The notes below the pieces were generated by a model. The model had not been told where the DNA came from. It searched no databases and saw only the letters and a program-made list of their open reading frames with translations. From NCBI RefSeq assembly GCF_052180255.1, contig NZ_CP197466.1, positions 1,488,001 to 1,552,000 of the forward strand: a stretch of 64,000 nt of DNA. Reading direction: 5' to 3'. Made by a program: the position numbers and the translations under genes. The stretch comes from Paenibacillus_AM sp052180255. GTDB lineage: Bacteria > Bacillota > Bacilli > Paenibacillales > NBRC-103111. How positions within the stretch are numbered: the stretch's first letter is position 1; the number at the start of each line of letters is the position of its first letter. Positions 10,237-19,392 of the stretch are shown here, piece by piece.

Positions 10237-10257
10237 GCAATAAAACTTGCTATCGCA

Positions 10258-10263
10258 TATAAT
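10258..10263 (+). promoter_or_regulatory. -10 box of the adhE promoter
   Basis: A perfect TATAAT is present with no good -35 hexamer at 16-18 bp; the -35 zone is next to operator site 2, which fits a regulated or activator-dependent promoter. The predicted 5' leader is about 155 nt and contains an inverted repeat AAGAAATG (10359-10366) / CATTTCTT (10390-10397) just ahead of the adhE ribosome binding site. Confidence 0.6.
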
Positions 10264-10426
10264 ATAGACATGAGGTGAACAGTATTACTTATCACATCAT
10301 CAGAACAAGGGATATGTACTTGATCTTGACAGAGATTTGATCGAGTTTTTCAGTTAAAAAGAAATGATACCTCGTTCTAATAGGGCAAGCATTTCTTAAA
10401 TAGAGATTTAATTGGAGGGGAAGCAA

Positions 10427-13042
10427 ATGGCTAAAACAGAAACAGAAAAAGAAATCAAAAAGCCAGTTACCGCACAAGACCAAGTAAATGAATTAGTGAA
10501 AAAAGCGAAGGTTGCATTGGATCAATTTATGTCAATGAATCAAGAACAGATCGATCTCATCGTTCATGAGATGGCCCTCGCAGGTGTTGACCAGCATATG
10601 GTACTTGCTAAATTGGCTCACCAAGAAACAGGCAGAGGCGTTTATGAAGATAAAATAATTAAGAACATGTTTGCAACAGAATACATTTACCATAGCATCA
10701 AGAACGATAAAACAGTTGGAGTAATTGAAGATAACTCATATGGTAATTTTCAAAGAATTGCAGAACCTATAGGTATAGTTGCAGGGGTTACACCTGTAAC
10801 GAATCCAACATCCACAACGATGTTTAAATCATTAATTGCGATCAAGACTCGTAACCCAATCATCTTCGCATTCCATCCATCTGCACAAAAAAGCTCTGCG
10901 GAGGCTGCGCGTGTCTTACTAGAGGCTGCGGTCAAACATGGAGCACCAGAAAATTGCATACAATGGATCGAACTTCCATCTATTGAAGCAACAAATGCAC
11001 TAATGAATCACCTTGATGTATCCCTTGTACTTGCAACTGGTGGTTCAGGGATGGTAAAGGCTGCATATTCCACGGGTAAACCTGCACTTGGCGTAGGTCC
11101 TGGTAACGTTCCTTGCTTTATCGAGAAAACAGCGAATATTCAACAAGCTGTTACTGATCTTATTTTATCCAAAACATTCGATAACGGTATGATTTGTGCT
11201 TCTGAACAAGCTGTTATTATTGAAAAACCAATCTATGATCAAGTGAAAAAGCTCCTTATTGAAAAAGGCTGCTACTTTACAAATAAAGCGGAAACAGAAA
11301 AATTAACAAAGCTTGCGATAAACCCTGATAAATGTGCAGTAAATCCAGACATCGTAGGACAACCAGCTGCTAAAATTGCTGCTCTTGCTGGTATTGAAGT
11401 ACCGGAAGATACAAAAATTTTGATCGCTGAAATTGAGGGTGTTGGACGTGATTTCCCACTATCTGCTGAGAAATTATCTCCAATCCTAGCTTGTTATAAA
11501 GTAAATTCGGCTGAAGAAGGCATTGAGCGTGCTGCACAAATCGTTCGATTTGGCGGTATGGGACACTCATCTGCTATTCACTCCCAAGATCAAGAGGTTA
11601 TAGCAGCGTTCGGTAAACGTCTACAAACAGGCCGTATCATTGTGAACTCTCCTTCTACACAAGGTGCAATTGGCGACCTATACAATACGAACCTACCTTC
11701 CTTGACACTTGGCTGTGGTTCATATGGACGTAACTCCACAACTTCTAACGTGACGGCGGTGAATCTGATTAACGTAAAAAGAGTGGCACATCGTACAGTA
11801 AATATGCAATGGTTCAAAATTCCTTCTAAGGTATACTTTGAAAAAGGATCAACGCAATATCTAGCTAAAATGCAGGATATTTCTCGGGTAATGATCGTAA
11901 CCGATGAAGTCATGGTCAAGCTTGGGTATGTGGAAAAAGTAGAACACTGGTTGCGCCAACGTCAAGTTCCGGTTGCAATAGAAGTATTCTCCGCTGTTGA
12001 AGCTGATCCATCAGTTGACACTGTTGAAAGAGGAACTGCACTCATGAATGAGTTCAAACCCGATTGCATTATTGCGCTGGGCGGAGGTTCACCAATGGAT
12101 GCGGCTAAAGCAATGTGGTTGTTCTACGAATATCCAGATGCAAACTTTAGCGATTTGAAACAAAAATTCTTAGATATCCGCAAACGTGTCTATCAATACC
12201 CACGCTTAGGTAAGAAGACGAAATTTGTTGCGATCCCTACAACATCAGGCACGGGTTCTGAAGTTACATCCTTTGCCGTTATCACAGATAAGAGCGAAGG
12301 AAATAATACAAAGTATCCGCTTGCTGATTATGAATTAACACCAGACGTAGCGATTATCGATCCTGAGTTTGTGTACTCCCTGCCTAAGACATCTGTTGCA
12401 GATACCGGTATGGATGTTCTGACACATGCGATCGAAGCTTATGTATCTGTCATGGCAAGTGATTATACCGATGGTCTTGCGATTAAAGCGATCCAATTGG
12501 TGTTCGAACATCTTGAGAACTCTTATAAAACGGCTTGTCCGATTGCCCGTGAGAAAATGCATAATGCATCCACACTTGCAGGTATGGCCTTCGCTAACGC
12601 GTTCCTTGGCATTAACCACTCCTTGGCACACAAGTGGGGCGGACAATACCATACCGCACATGGACGCACAAATGCCATTTTAATGCCACATGTTATCCGT
12701 TATAATGCGAAAAAACCAACGAAATTTGCTTCATTCCCGAAATACAGCCATTTCGTTGCAGACCAACGCTATGCGGAAATCGCAAGAATTTTGGGACTTC
12801 CAGCTCGTACAACAGAAGAGGGTGTCAACTCCTTAGTGCAGGCTATTCGTGACATGAATAAGAGATTGAACATCCCTGAAAGCTTCCAAGCACTTGGTTT
12901 TGATGCAAAAGACTTCGAATCCAAGGTCGACTATCTAGCGGATCGTGCATTCGAAGATCAATGTACAACAGCGAATCCTAAAATGCCACTTGTAAGCGAA
13001 CTTGCCGACGTCTACCGCGACGCTTTTTACGGTAGATTTTAA
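10427..13042 (+). CDS. adhE: Bifunctional acetaldehyde-CoA/alcohol dehydrogenase AdhE
   Basis: AdhE reduces acetyl-CoA to acetaldehyde and then to ethanol, regenerating NAD+ in fermentation, and in other bacteria forms spirosome filaments. The 871 residues hold an N-terminal aldehyde dehydrogenase domain with catalytic Cys257 (GMICASEQ) and a C-terminal iron alcohol dehydrogenase domain with GGGSPMD, TTSGTGSEVT and the metal-ligand region DVLTHAIEAY...HSLAHKWGG...HGRTNA. The ATG at 10427 has GGAGGGG seven bases upstream; an in-frame TTG at 10412 precedes that site and is rejected. It is a single-gene unit bounded by terminators. Likely oxygen- and redox-regulated through the upstream operators. 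Confidence 0.97.
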   Translation: MAKTETEKEIKKPVTAQDQVNELVKKAKVALDQFMSMNQEQIDLIVHEMALAGVDQHMVLAKLAHQETGRGVYEDKIIKNMFATEYIYHSIKNDKTVGVIEDNSYGNFQRIAEPIGIVAGVTPVTNPTSTTMFKSLIAIKTRNPIIFAFHPSAQKSSAEAARVLLEAAVKHGAPENCIQWIELPSIEATNALMNHLDVSLVLATGGSGMVKAAYSTGKPALGVGPGNVPCFIEKTANIQQAVTDLILSKTFDNGMICASEQAVIIEKPIYDQVKKLLIEKGCYFTNKAETEKLTKLAINPDKCAVNPDIVGQPAAKIAALAGIEVPEDTKILIAEIEGVGRDFPLSAEKLSPILACYKVNSAEEGIERAAQIVRFGGMGHSSAIHSQDQEVIAAFGKRLQTGRIIVNSPSTQGAIGDLYNTNLPSLTLGCGSYGRNSTTSNVTAVNLINVKRVAHRTVNMQWFKIPSKVYFEKGSTQYLAKMQDISRVMIVTDEVMVKLGYVEKVEHWLRQRQVPVAIEVFSAVEADPSVDTVERGTALMNEFKPDCIIALGGGSPMDAAKAMWLFYEYPDANFSDLKQKFLDIRKRVYQYPRLGKKTKFVAIPTTSGTGSEVTSFAVITDKSEGNNTKYPLADYELTPDVAIIDPEFVYSLPKTSVADTGMDVLTHAIEAYVSVMASDYTDGLAIKAIQLVFEHLENSYKTACPIAREKMHNASTLAGMAFANAFLGINHSLAHKWGGQYHTAHGRTNAILMPHVIRYNAKKPTKFASFPKYSHFVADQRYAEIARILGLPARTTEEGVNSLVQAIRDMNKRLNIPESFQALGFDAKDFESKVDYLADRAFEDQCTTANPKMPLVSELADVYRDAFYGRF

Positions 13043-13089
13043 TCAAAAGCAATCCGAATATATATAATTCCTTCTCTCTTTTCTGCTAT

Positions 13090-13121
13090 AAGCCGTGCAA
13101 AGTAATTTGCGCGGCTTTTTT
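13090..13121 (+). terminator. Intrinsic terminator after adhE
   Basis: AAGCCGTGCAAA and TTTGCGCGGCTT pair around GTAA (one wobble), followed by a T run. Confidence 0.88.
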
Positions 13122-13288
13122 GCGCATGTATGACGATCTAAAGGAATTAGATCCCTCGTAGTCTCCAAATTGCTTTGTCCTGTTGTTTTTGTTACTGTAT
13201 TGTTACGCTTTTTAAAGGCACATTTTCTACAATGAATACAATTCTTGGCTTGCAAACATTCATAACCTTGAAGGAGGACGCGTAACGA

Positions 13289-14647
13289 ATGCGTAAAATA
13301 TCTCTTAGTTTCGTCCTGCTCGCAATATCGCTTTTATTTAGCGGATGCAGCTTTCAGACATTCCCGACTGAACTGCTTCGTGCACCCAAAATGACCTCCG
13401 ATCTTAACCAAATTCGCGAAGCGGTTTCTTACTATATGCCCTCAGGTGCTAGGTTATTAATCCCATCGCGGCATCGGACCTTAGAATCCTCCATTCAAGA
13501 AGTTGATTTGGACGGTGACGGAGTAGATGAAGCCGTTGCCTTTTATAAGATTGAAAAATCTCAGCTCGAAGTTGGCATCCTTATATTGAAAAAAGAAGGT
13601 ACAAAATGGATCAAAACGGAGCAATACTCCGATGTTGGTACATCTATTGATTACATTCAATTTAGCGATTTATCTGGTGATGGCAAGAAAGAACTACTTG
13701 TCGGATGGAATAGCGGCGACTTGGGTATCAAGCAGCTTAATATTTACAGCTATGAGAATGAAAAGCTAAAACAAGTTGGTCAAATGAGTTATTCCGATCT
13801 AGCGCTTGATGATCTCGATAAAGATGGCAAACAAGATCTTGTGTTGTTCAATCACGATCATGTGAAATTGGAGTCAAGTGCTACCTTGTACCATATGGAA
13901 AAACAGCGAATGGTAAAATTAGATACCATTCCATTAGATGGAGCAATTAATGGGTTTACGCAAGTGATTTCAGGTCAGGCGACTCCAGACAAAAAAGGTG
14001 TATTTGTTGAAATTAATGTTGGCGCACATTCCGCTTATACACTGTTACTGACTTTAGAGGGCGGTAAACTACGTGATATATTAAAAGATCAGTATGATAA
14101 GACGTTTAAAGCATACGCGTTTCCATCTGAAGATATGAATGGTGATAATATCATTGAAATTGCGCTTTTAGAAGAGCCACCTCTTTCAGAAAATTTGAGC
14201 ATGGCAGAAATGCCTTGGATCACGAATTGGGTACAATGGGATGGAAAGAAAGGGCTGACCTCAGTTCGTAAAAATTATAATAATTATACGGCCGGATATC
14301 GTTTTGATTTTCCGCAAACTTGGAATTCTTATATGACCATTCAGAGGAAAGAAAGCGATAATAGCGGTGAATCAGTATTTTATTATATTTCCGAAGATAA
14401 ACAGCGATTAATTCCACTTGCATCGATTCGATATGTTGACAGCCTGGACTGGCCGGATACCGAGAAGAAATTGAAGGATGCGGATACGGATTACACGTTG
14501 ATTGGACAAAACTATGGAAAGACGATATTTGCTTTGGTATACCCAATGCCGGAAAATCTAAAACCTAGTGATCGAAATCGATATAACAGTCTTAGAACGA
14601 GTACGACCTATTTGGATCAGAACATTAGCATTCTAAATGTAAATTAA
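13289..14647 (+). CDS. Lipoprotein with Asp-rich FG-GAP/VCBS-like repeats, in a two-component operon
   Basis: The 452-residue protein starts with a lipoprotein signal peptide ending in LLFSGC (lipid Cys20), so it should be anchored outside the membrane. Four spaced Asp-rich loops (DLDGDGVDEA, DLSGDGKKE, DLDKDGKQD, DMNGDNIIE) are calcium-loop-like and typical of FG-GAP/VCBS propeller repeats. The ATG has AAGGAGGACG upstream. It is 22 bases ahead of a response regulator and its histidine kinase, so it is probably an accessory sensor or an output of that system; this role is inference. No enzymatic motif is visible. Confidence 0.75.
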   Translation: MRKISLSFVLLAISLLFSGCSFQTFPTELLRAPKMTSDLNQIREAVSYYMPSGARLLIPSRHRTLESSIQEVDLDGDGVDEAVAFYKIEKSQLEVGILILKKEGTKWIKTEQYSDVGTSIDYIQFSDLSGDGKKELLVGWNSGDLGIKQLNIYSYENEKLKQVGQMSYSDLALDDLDKDGKQDLVLFNHDHVKLESSATLYHMEKQRMVKLDTIPLDGAINGFTQVISGQATPDKKGVFVEINVGAHSAYTLLLTLEGGKLRDILKDQYDKTFKAYAFPSEDMNGDNIIEIALLEEPPLSENLSMAEMPWITNWVQWDGKKGLTSVRKNYNNYTAGYRFDFPQTWNSYMTIQRKESDNSGESVFYYISEDKQRLIPLASIRYVDSLDWPDTEKKLKDADTDYTLIGQNYGKTIFALVYPMPENLKPSDRNRYNSLRTSTTYLDQNISILNVN

Positions 14648-14669
14648 ATTGGAAGAGGAGGATGGTTAA

Positions 14670-15377
14670 TTGGAAGCCAAAGTTCTTGTACTAGAAGATG
14701 AATCATCCATTCGCAGTTTTGTCCGTGTTAATTTAAAAAGAAGTGGGTATCAAGTTATAGAGGCAGAGACTGGCGAACAAGCAATTGAGGCAGTGAAAAA
14801 TGAACCGACTATCAGTGTTGCGTTACTTGATGTGATGCTTCCAACCTCTTGTTCAGGCTTTGATGTATGCCGCGAATTACGTAAGACATATCCACATATT
14901 GGCATCATTATGCTCACCGCCAAAGGTCAAGATCTAGACAAGGTTGAAGGTTTTGAAAGTGGTGCGGACGACTATGTAACCAAGCCATTCTCACCCGTAG
15001 AGTTAGTCGCAAGGGTCAAAGCGCTTCATCGCAGAATGAGTGCTGCCATTGCTGTCCAGGAAACGACCGATAATGATATGCAACATTCAGGCCCTTTTTC
15101 GATCTCGATGAATACACGTAAATTTTATAAGAATAACGAGCTGATTGAACTGACACCTACAGAATTTTCGATTATCAAACTTTTTATGGATTCTCCGAAC
15201 AAAAGCATTTCCCGGGACGATATACTCAATGAAATATGGGGAAGACATTACATGGGTGATTTAAAAATTGTCGATGTCAATATACGCCGAATCCGTCAAA
15301 AAATAGAGGACCAACCTTCTCAACCTCAATATATTGAAACGGTGTGGGGATACGGATATTTGTGGAAGAAGGAATAA
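14670..15377 (+). CDS. OmpR/PhoB-family response regulator
   Basis: This DNA-binding response regulator (235 residues) has a receiver domain with the acidic pair ED at 9-10, phospho-acceptor Asp54 (LLDVMLP), Thr83 and Lys105 (VTKPFSP), then a C-terminal winged helix (ELTPTEFSIIKLF...VDVNIRRIRQKIE...VWGYGYLW). The start is TTG, set by GAGGAGGATGG upstream. It lies between the lipoprotein and its kinase with only three bases before the kinase start, so it is almost certainly phosphorylated by that kinase. The stimulus is unknown. Confidence 0.93.
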   Translation: MEAKVLVLEDESSIRSFVRVNLKRSGYQVIEAETGEQAIEAVKNEPTISVALLDVMLPTSCSGFDVCRELRKTYPHIGIIMLTAKGQDLDKVEGFESGADDYVTKPFSPVELVARVKALHRRMSAAIAVQETTDNDMQHSGPFSISMNTRKFYKNNELIELTPTEFSIIKLFMDSPNKSISRDDILNEIWGRHYMGDLKIVDVNIRRIRQKIEDQPSQPQYIETVWGYGYLWKKE

Positions 15378-15380
15378 CTC

Positions 15381-16802
15381 TTGAATAGTATTAAAGGTAG
15401 AGTTGTATGGAAATTTGTTATCATTATTTTTGTTGTCGTGGTCTTAATGGGCGGCATGTTTACAGGGATGACGTGGCAGTACTATTATGGGAGCGCTTCT
15501 CACGCCCTGAACCAGAAAGCAGATATTTCTGTTGCATTTTATAATAAATATATGGAAGATTCCTCCTTGCAGGAAAAGGCTAGATATATCCTTGACAACG
15601 CTCCAGATAATGATGAAACCAGAACGGAAATCCTTGATCCCCAAGGTGGTCTAATTATTGATTCTTACGGATTCCACACGGAAGACAAAATAACGACACC
15701 TGATGTGAAGTCAGCATTAAAAGGTGATACAGGACATTGGATCGGACCGAATGAAAAGACAGGTGAGCGTATACTTGCCTTATCCAAGCCATTAAAGAGG
15801 GAAAATACAGTCATTGGCGTCATACGTTATACCACATCCATGGAACTCATTGATGAGACGGTACGATTAATTGTGTTTATGACTGTCGGAGTTGGTATTG
15901 CCATTATCTTGTTAGCCATTGGAGGCTCAATTATTATGGCGAATCAAATCGTACGTCCAATACAGGAATTGACACAGGTTGCTAAGACACTGGCTGATGG
16001 TAATTTTGAAGTGAGAGCAATTAAACGACAGGATGATGAAATTGGTCATTTGGCAGAAACACTCAATTATATGAGTTCAGAGATTTTACGTAATGATCAG
16101 TTGAAAAATGAATTTATATCTTCCATATCCCATGAACTCCGCACGCCGCTTACTTCGATTAAAGGTTGGAATGAAACCCTTGTATCCGGAGAAATGGAGG
16201 ATAAGGAGGAAATTCATGAGGGATTAAATGTTATTTCCAAAGAGACTGATCGTCTAATCGGGTTAGTTGAAAATTTACTCGATTTCTCCAAACTACATGG
16301 AGATACGATGACCCTTCACTATGACGATCTCGATATGAACCAGATCGTAACCGAAATCGGAAGTCAATTCATCCCGATCTGTACACGTAAACAAATCGAC
16401 CTGAAGCTTATGATGCAAGAGGGCGTGATATGGATTGAAGGAGACGCCAATCGGCTTAAGCAAGTGCTCATTAACTTACTGGATAACGCAATCAAATTCA
16501 CTCCTATAGGCGGTACCATTTCTATTACGACCAAGCAAGAAGAGAGCGTGGTACTTGTTCAAGTACAAGACACTGGTACAGGCATTCCGCCTGATAAGCT
16601 AAGATATGTAACGGATAAATTCTACAAAGCAGGAACACTACATCCTGGCACTGGACTAGGCTTATCCATAAGTAAGGAACTCACGCGACTGCACGGTGGT
16701 CTCATGCATATCACGAGTAACCTGAACGAAGGCACAACAGTCACTTTAGAATTTCCTGCCCTTGATCTCACAACTATCGACTTTGATCCTCCATCTAGTT
16801 AA
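15381..16802 (+). CDS. Membrane sensor histidine kinase
   Basis: Residues about 9-32 form a first membrane helix, followed by a roughly 125-residue extracellular sensor (probably PAS/Cache-like), a second helix at about 160-190, a HAMP linker, a HisKA box SSISHELRTPL with phospho-His251, and an ATP-binding domain with N box NLLDNAIKF, DTGTGIP and GTGLGLSIS. The start is TTG three bases after the regulator stop, with GAAGAAGGAA upstream. It is the partner of the preceding response regulator, and the adjacent lipoprotein may feed its sensor domain. Confidence 0.93.
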   Translation: MNSIKGRVVWKFVIIIFVVVVLMGGMFTGMTWQYYYGSASHALNQKADISVAFYNKYMEDSSLQEKARYILDNAPDNDETRTEILDPQGGLIIDSYGFHTEDKITTPDVKSALKGDTGHWIGPNEKTGERILALSKPLKRENTVIGVIRYTTSMELIDETVRLIVFMTVGVGIAIILLAIGGSIIMANQIVRPIQELTQVAKTLADGNFEVRAIKRQDDEIGHLAETLNYMSSEILRNDQLKNEFISSISHELRTPLTSIKGWNETLVSGEMEDKEEIHEGLNVISKETDRLIGLVENLLDFSKLHGDTMTLHYDDLDMNQIVTEIGSQFIPICTRKQIDLKLMMQEGVIWIEGDANRLKQVLINLLDNAIKFTPIGGTISITTKQEESVVLVQVQDTGTGIPPDKLRYVTDKFYKAGTLHPGTGLGLSISKELTRLHGGLMHITSNLNEGTTVTLEFPALDLTTIDFDPPSS

Positions 16803-16850
16803 TTACTGAAGCTTAAGAATCTTGATTATCATTTTCATTTTATGAATATA

Positions 16851-16880
16851 AAAAAGGATGGCAATTTAGCCATCCTTTCA
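16851..16880. terminator. Bidirectional terminator between kinase and TetR/oxidoreductase gene
   Basis: AAAGGATGGC and GCCATCCTTT pair around a 6-nt loop, with an A/T run on the outer side for the minus strand. It separates convergent units and is stronger for the minus-strand gene. Confidence 0.85.
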
Positions 16881-16893
16881 TTCATTCATTCAT

Positions 16894-18837
16894 CTAGACT
16901 AAAGCAGTACTAGCCTCAACCTCTTTTAGAACTAGCTTAGCTGCGTTGCGTGCACTTGAGAACGAACGCTCAGCCAACTCTCCCTTGCCCTGACAACCAT
17001 CGCCACAGAAGTAGAACGGCACATTCTCAACACGTGTGGGAAGCAACGAGTTTGTTGCAATATTTTTGACTGAGGCGACCATCGCCTTCTTGGACACCCG
17101 TTTCACAGCAACATGATCTCTCCAACCCGGATAATACGTATCGAATAACGATTCCATCTGTACGGTCTTGTTTTCGAGATATGCTTTACGCTCCTCATCA
17201 CTTTCGAAGTTGTCGCTTAAGTAAGCAATCGCTTGCAACAATTGTCCACCAGGAGGAACGAGTGTATGGTCTGTCGCGGATACATCCGAGATAAACAACT
17301 TGTTATCCATATCTGAGATGTAGCTGAACGGACGCGCTACAACTTGGCTTAGACCAATGTCATACACCATGACTTCAGTGGATGTATTATTCTCATAATC
17401 GGATAAAAACGGTTCCCAAGGTGTGTTTCTCAGCATTTTAACAACTTGTTGGACCGGCATTGCAAAGATTACTTTATCAAAAGCCATCTCACGATTTTTT
17501 GTCATAAGGACGAATTTTTTGTCCTGATACTTAATCCCGTCAACGCCTTCTTGCAGAGCAATCTCAAATCGATTGGAATCCGTGATTTTCGTACGCAAAC
17601 CATTCGTAATCACAGCCCAAGAGCCGAGTACATAGTTGACTGGGCGAGAAGACAGGAACAGATTGTGGTAATATTCTGAAATAACAGGTCCTGGAACTTT
17701 ACGAGCTTCTTCAGGCGTGATGAAGAAGTTTGAACATACGAGATGTTCCCATAATTCCTTAATTTCCTCACTTGCATCGGATTCTGCTAAATATTCACCT
17801 AGTGTTGCGAAGTTTTTAACATTATGGATATGGCCGATGATTGCAGCAATTTCGCCAACAAAACGTACTTTTTCCAATGGGTTAAGCAGTTCTGTACGCA
17901 TTAAGTTAACGAAATCCAGTGGAGCCGGAGTGAGTTGACCATGTTTAGCGTACATTACTTTGCGTTTATCGACTTGCTTCGAGGAGAAAGATAGACCCAA
18001 TTCCTTTTCAAGGGCAGATATGTTGTGGCGATCAATGCCATAGATGGCATGGGCGCCATAGTTTAATGTGAAACCAGCTTTTTCATACGTAAAGGCACGT
18101 CCGCCAAGCTGAGGACTTCTTTCGAATAATACACCTTCAATTAATCGATTTTCAGATAAATAAGCTGCTGCTGTAAGTCCCGCTAGCCCGCCTCCGATTA
18201 CTGCAACCTTCATTACAGACTCCTCCTTGATTTCCGGTTCTAGTTGAAAAGGAATGGATGTACCTTCTACACGAAGACCTGCCCAAACCCAAGACAAATT
18301 ACTTCGAAGCAAATGAGTGAGAACATCATCAGATTCATCCTCTGCGCACCAGCGCAATAATGTACCCATATACGTTGTGATAAGTAATTCTGCCTTTCTG
18401 GCATCCGGGAGCCAGTGACCAATTGCTTCTCGAAGCGTTTGCATAAATTGTTCTTGAACTGCACCTGCTGTTTCATTATGTAGAGCAAGAGCAGTCATCG
18501 AGCGCATTAAACGAGGATAGGCTATGGCATTAGACGCTAAGTCTACAAATAGTCGATTAATGTGACCTTCTACAGAAAGAACTTGGGATGGCTTGTGAAG
18601 CATCCAAGCATTTACGATCTGTATTTGTTTATGAGCGATTTCGCAAATGATTTCATCTTTCGCTTGGAAGTAGTGGTAAAAAGTCCCTTTAGAAATGCCG
18701 CTTTTGGCAATTATGTCATCAACGGAAACGCTCTCAAAACCATGTTCCATAAACAGCTCGAGAGCTGTTTCGACCACAGTTTCCCGCTTTTTTCGAGTAC
18801 TGGCTCGCATGAAAGGATTCATTCGGACATACCCCAT
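16894..18837 (-). CDS. TetR-type regulator fused in frame to an FAD amine-oxidase-like oxidoreductase
   Basis: One 647-residue frame. Residues about 15-65 are a TetR helix-turn-helix (VDDIIAKSGISKGTFYHYF) with a ligand-domain-like region to about 208. Residue 209 (base 18213) is a methionine starting a complete FAD enzyme (439 residues) with the dinucleotide fold KVAVIGGGLAGLTAAAYL, the FERSPQLGGRAFTY motif and the C-terminal FAD motif PFYFCGDGCQGKGELAERS, as in phytoene desaturase/amine oxidase families. AAGGAGGA sits 7 bases before that internal ATG, so the enzyme may also be made alone. It could be a natural fusion or two coupled genes whose separating stop was lost. Substrate unknown. The N-terminal start is uncertain (ATG at 18837 or 18822). 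Confidence 0.8.
   Translation of the reverse strand: MGYVRMNPFMRASTRKKRETVVETALELFMEHGFESVSVDDIIAKSGISKGTFYHYFQAKDEIICEIAHKQIQIVNAWMLHKPSQVLSVEGHINRLFVDLASNAIAYPRLMRSMTALALHNETAGAVQEQFMQTLREAIGHWLPDARKAELLITTYMGTLLRWCAEDESDDVLTHLLRSNLSWVWAGLRVEGTSIPFQLEPEIKEESVMKVAVIGGGLAGLTAAAYLSENRLIEGVLFERSPQLGGRAFTYEKAGFTLNYGAHAIYGIDRHNISALEKELGLSFSSKQVDKRKVMYAKHGQLTPAPLDFVNLMRTELLNPLEKVRFVGEIAAIIGHIHNVKNFATLGEYLAESDASEEIKELWEHLVCSNFFITPEEARKVPGPVISEYYHNLFLSSRPVNYVLGSWAVITNGLRTKITDSNRFEIALQEGVDGIKYQDKKFVLMTKNREMAFDKVIFAMPVQQVVKMLRNTPWEPFLSDYENNTSTEVMVYDIGLSQVVARPFSYISDMDNKLFISDVSATDHTLVPPGGQLLQAIAYLSDNFESDEERKAYLENKTVQMESLFDTYYPGWRDHVAVKRVSKKAMVASVKNIATNSLLPTRVENVPFYFCGDGCQGKGELAERSFSSARNAAKLVLKEVEASTALV
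18221..18228 (-). promoter_or_regulatory. Internal ribosome binding site at the TetR/oxidoreductase junction
   Basis: AAGGAGGA on the minus strand lies 7 bases before an ATG (18213) that begins the FAD-binding fold. It supports separate translation of the oxidoreductase part from within the fused frame. Confidence 0.7.
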
Positions 18838-18891
18838 TTCAAGTGCTTTTCTTCAGTATATCGTGTTGGGATACGAAGCGTCCAGAGTAAA

Positions 18892-18908
18892 TTAGACTAA
18901 TAGTCTAA
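18892..18908. promoter_or_regulatory. Palindromic operator, probable TetR site
   Basis: TTAGACTAATAGTCTAA has perfect 8-bp arms around one central base, in the divergent region between the TetR frame (start 18837) and the HIT gene. The size and form are typical for TetR-family dimers. Autoregulation is the likely role; the HIT -35 box lies 22 bp further on. Confidence 0.65.
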
Positions 18909-18929
18909 AATATTTTAAAAACTTAGTTT

Positions 18930-18958
18930 TTGCGATTTGCTTTATAATTTTGTATGAT
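18930..18958 (+). promoter_or_regulatory. SigA-type promoter of the HIT gene
   Basis: TTGCGA (18930-18935), a 17-bp spacer and TATGAT (18953-18958) lie ahead of the HIT gene. Confidence 0.65.
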
Positions 18959-18991
18959 AGTGATAAAGTGTAAGGAAAGGGTTGAAATACG

Positions 18992-19336
18992 ATGGATTGT
19001 ATTTTTTGCAAAATTGTTGATGGCGAGCTTCCTGCTAAGAAGCTGTTTGAGAACGATGTTGTCGTAGCTTTTCATGATATTAACCCTGCTGCACCTGTTC
19101 ATGTAGTCATTATTCCTAAAAAGCACATCGCTTCCATGAATGATGTGGAAGATGATGATTGGCCGATTATCGCGGAGATGAACCGCGCAGCCCAAATTGT
19201 TGCACGTGATCTTGGTATCGCCGATAGTGGGTACCGTACAGCGAATAATTGCGGGAAAAATGGAGGCCAAGAGGTGTATCACATACATAATCACCTACTT
19301 GGAGGAGCAAAGCTTAAACCGCTTGCATCTGTTTAA
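18992..19336 (+). CDS. HIT-family nucleotide hydrolase (HinT-like)
   Basis: A 114-residue histidine-triad protein, probably a purine nucleoside phosphoramidase of the HinT type. The N-terminal CIFCKIVDGELPAK and the C-terminal triad VYHIHNHLLGG are diagnostic, with the GYRTANNCGKNGGQ loop before the triad. AAGGAAAGGG precedes the ATG. It stands alone between a divergent TetR unit and the rpsU promoter. The physiological substrate cannot be told from sequence. Confidence 0.93.
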   Translation: MDCIFCKIVDGELPAKKLFENDVVVAFHDINPAAPVHVVIIPKKHIASMNDVEDDDWPIIAEMNRAAQIVARDLGIADSGYRTANNCGKNGGQEVYHIHNHLLGGAKLKPLASV

Positions 19337-19392
19337 CAGCCCTCAAGGACAATGTGGCATATAATTGAGATGCGAAAGTAAGCCGTTTTTTA

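Noticed and set aside
10412..10426. TTG start extending adhE upstream
   Set aside because: It precedes and overlaps the GGAGGGG ribosome binding site for the ATG at 10427.
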